Below, piece by piece: positions 5,439 to 5,726 of a DNA stretch of 5,726 nt. The translations under genes were made by a program, and so were the position numbers. Numbering within the stretch: position 1 is the stretch's first letter; each line of letters begins with the position of its first letter. The stretch is from assembly GCA_029977045.1 (NCBI GenBank), contig JAPOLP010000409.1, forward strand, positions 1-5,726, written 5' to 3'. The DNA is from Planctomycetota bacterium. GTDB lineage: Bacteria; Planctomycetota; Planctomycetia; Planctomycetales; Planctomycetaceae. The notes under the pieces were generated by a model that searched no databases, was not told the DNA's origin, and saw nothing but the letters and a program-made list of their open reading frames with translations.

Positions 5439-5726
5439 ATGACGCCAGACTTCCTCCCCTCCGCCAATCTCGAAACGCTGCAGCAGCGCTCGCAACTGCT
5501 CGCAACCGTCCGCGCATTCTTCGTCGAGCGCGGTTACTGGGAATGTGAGACGCCGATTCTGTCGCGGGATATCGTCGTCGACGCGAACCTCGATCCGTTC
5601 GAGCTGACCGACGGTGGCGACCGGTGGTTTCTGCAGACCTCGCCCGAGGCCGGGATGAAGCGGTTGCTGGCGGCGGGAGCGACGGCGATCTTTCAGGTCT
5701 CGCGGGTCTTCCGTCGAGGCGAATCC
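5439..5726 (+). CDS. epmA: EpmA-like elongation factor P lysine ligase, N-terminal part (cut by window end)
   Basis: Ninety-six residues are visible and the frame is open at the edge. EpmA (also PoxA, GenX, YjeA) is a class II lysyl-tRNA-synthetase paralogue that lacks the anticodon domain and attaches (R)-beta-lysine to elongation factor P in the cytoplasm. The visible part shows NLETLQQRSQLLATVRAFF, then ERGYWECETPILSRDIVVDANLDPFEL (class II motif 1 region), and TSPEAGMKRLLAAGATAIFQVSRVFRRGES (near 67-96), which ends at the start of motif 2 (F-R-x-x-E type). The short lead before motif 1, with no OB-fold anticodon domain, separates it from LysRS itself. The ATG is the only plausible start given homology; no Shine-Dalgarno sequence is seen before it (CTCTCCCCGCACC), so it may be leaderless or use another initiation mode. 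It diverges from the pectin genes. The EpmB partner and efp are not in the window. Confidence 0.87.
   Translation, partial: MTPDFLPSANLETLQQRSQLLATVRAFFVERGYWECETPILSRDIVVDANLDPFELTDGGDRWFLQTSPEAGMKRLLAAGATAIFQVSRVFRRGES

Overview
The window looks like chromosome from a member of the Planctomycetota. The reasons are a Tat-exported DUF1501 protein, an exported pectate lyase with C-terminal Ca-binding DxDGDG repeats, an exported oligogalacturonate-lyase-like beta-propeller, GC-rich codon use, and intergenic repeats of the TTTGCG/CTCTGCG kind. The genus cannot be named from this sequence.

Layout. Bases 1-185 (+) are the 3' end of a membrane-protein gene. Bases 186-433 are non-coding, with only two weak hairpins. 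Bases 434-874 (+) encode a single-domain universal stress protein. Bases 875-1089 hold a perfect 12-base palindrome and the ribosome site of the next gene. Bases 1090-2427 (+) encode a DUF1501 protein with a twin-arginine signal. Bases 2428-2584 separate convergent genes and contain a 20-bp near-perfect inverted repeat. On the minus strand, 5262-3991 encodes an exported oligogalacturonate-lyase-like protein (PL22 type). Its TGA overlaps the GTG start of an exported pectate lyase (PL1 type) at 3994-2585. Bases 5263-5438 are a divergent intergenic region holding a degenerate CTCTGCG repeat. Bases 5439-5726 (+) are the 5' end of an epmA-like class II lysyl-tRNA-synthetase paralogue, cut by the window edge. 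No stretch over 300 bases lacks a gene.

How the genes work together. The two minus-strand genes form a compact pectin cassette. The pectate lyase would cut polygalacturonate to unsaturated oligomers and the Ogl-like protein would process these, probably both outside the cytoplasm. The 4-base stop/start overlap (GTGA) suggests translational coupling. The other genes (membrane protein, Usp, DUF1501, EpmA) have no visible link to pectin use. I see no mobile element, CRISPR array, tRNA or rRNA. The least ordinary points are the apparent replacement of PL22 metal-ligand residues in the Ogl-like protein, a duplicated palindromic 16-mer just upstream of the pectate lyase start, and the two intergenic repeats.
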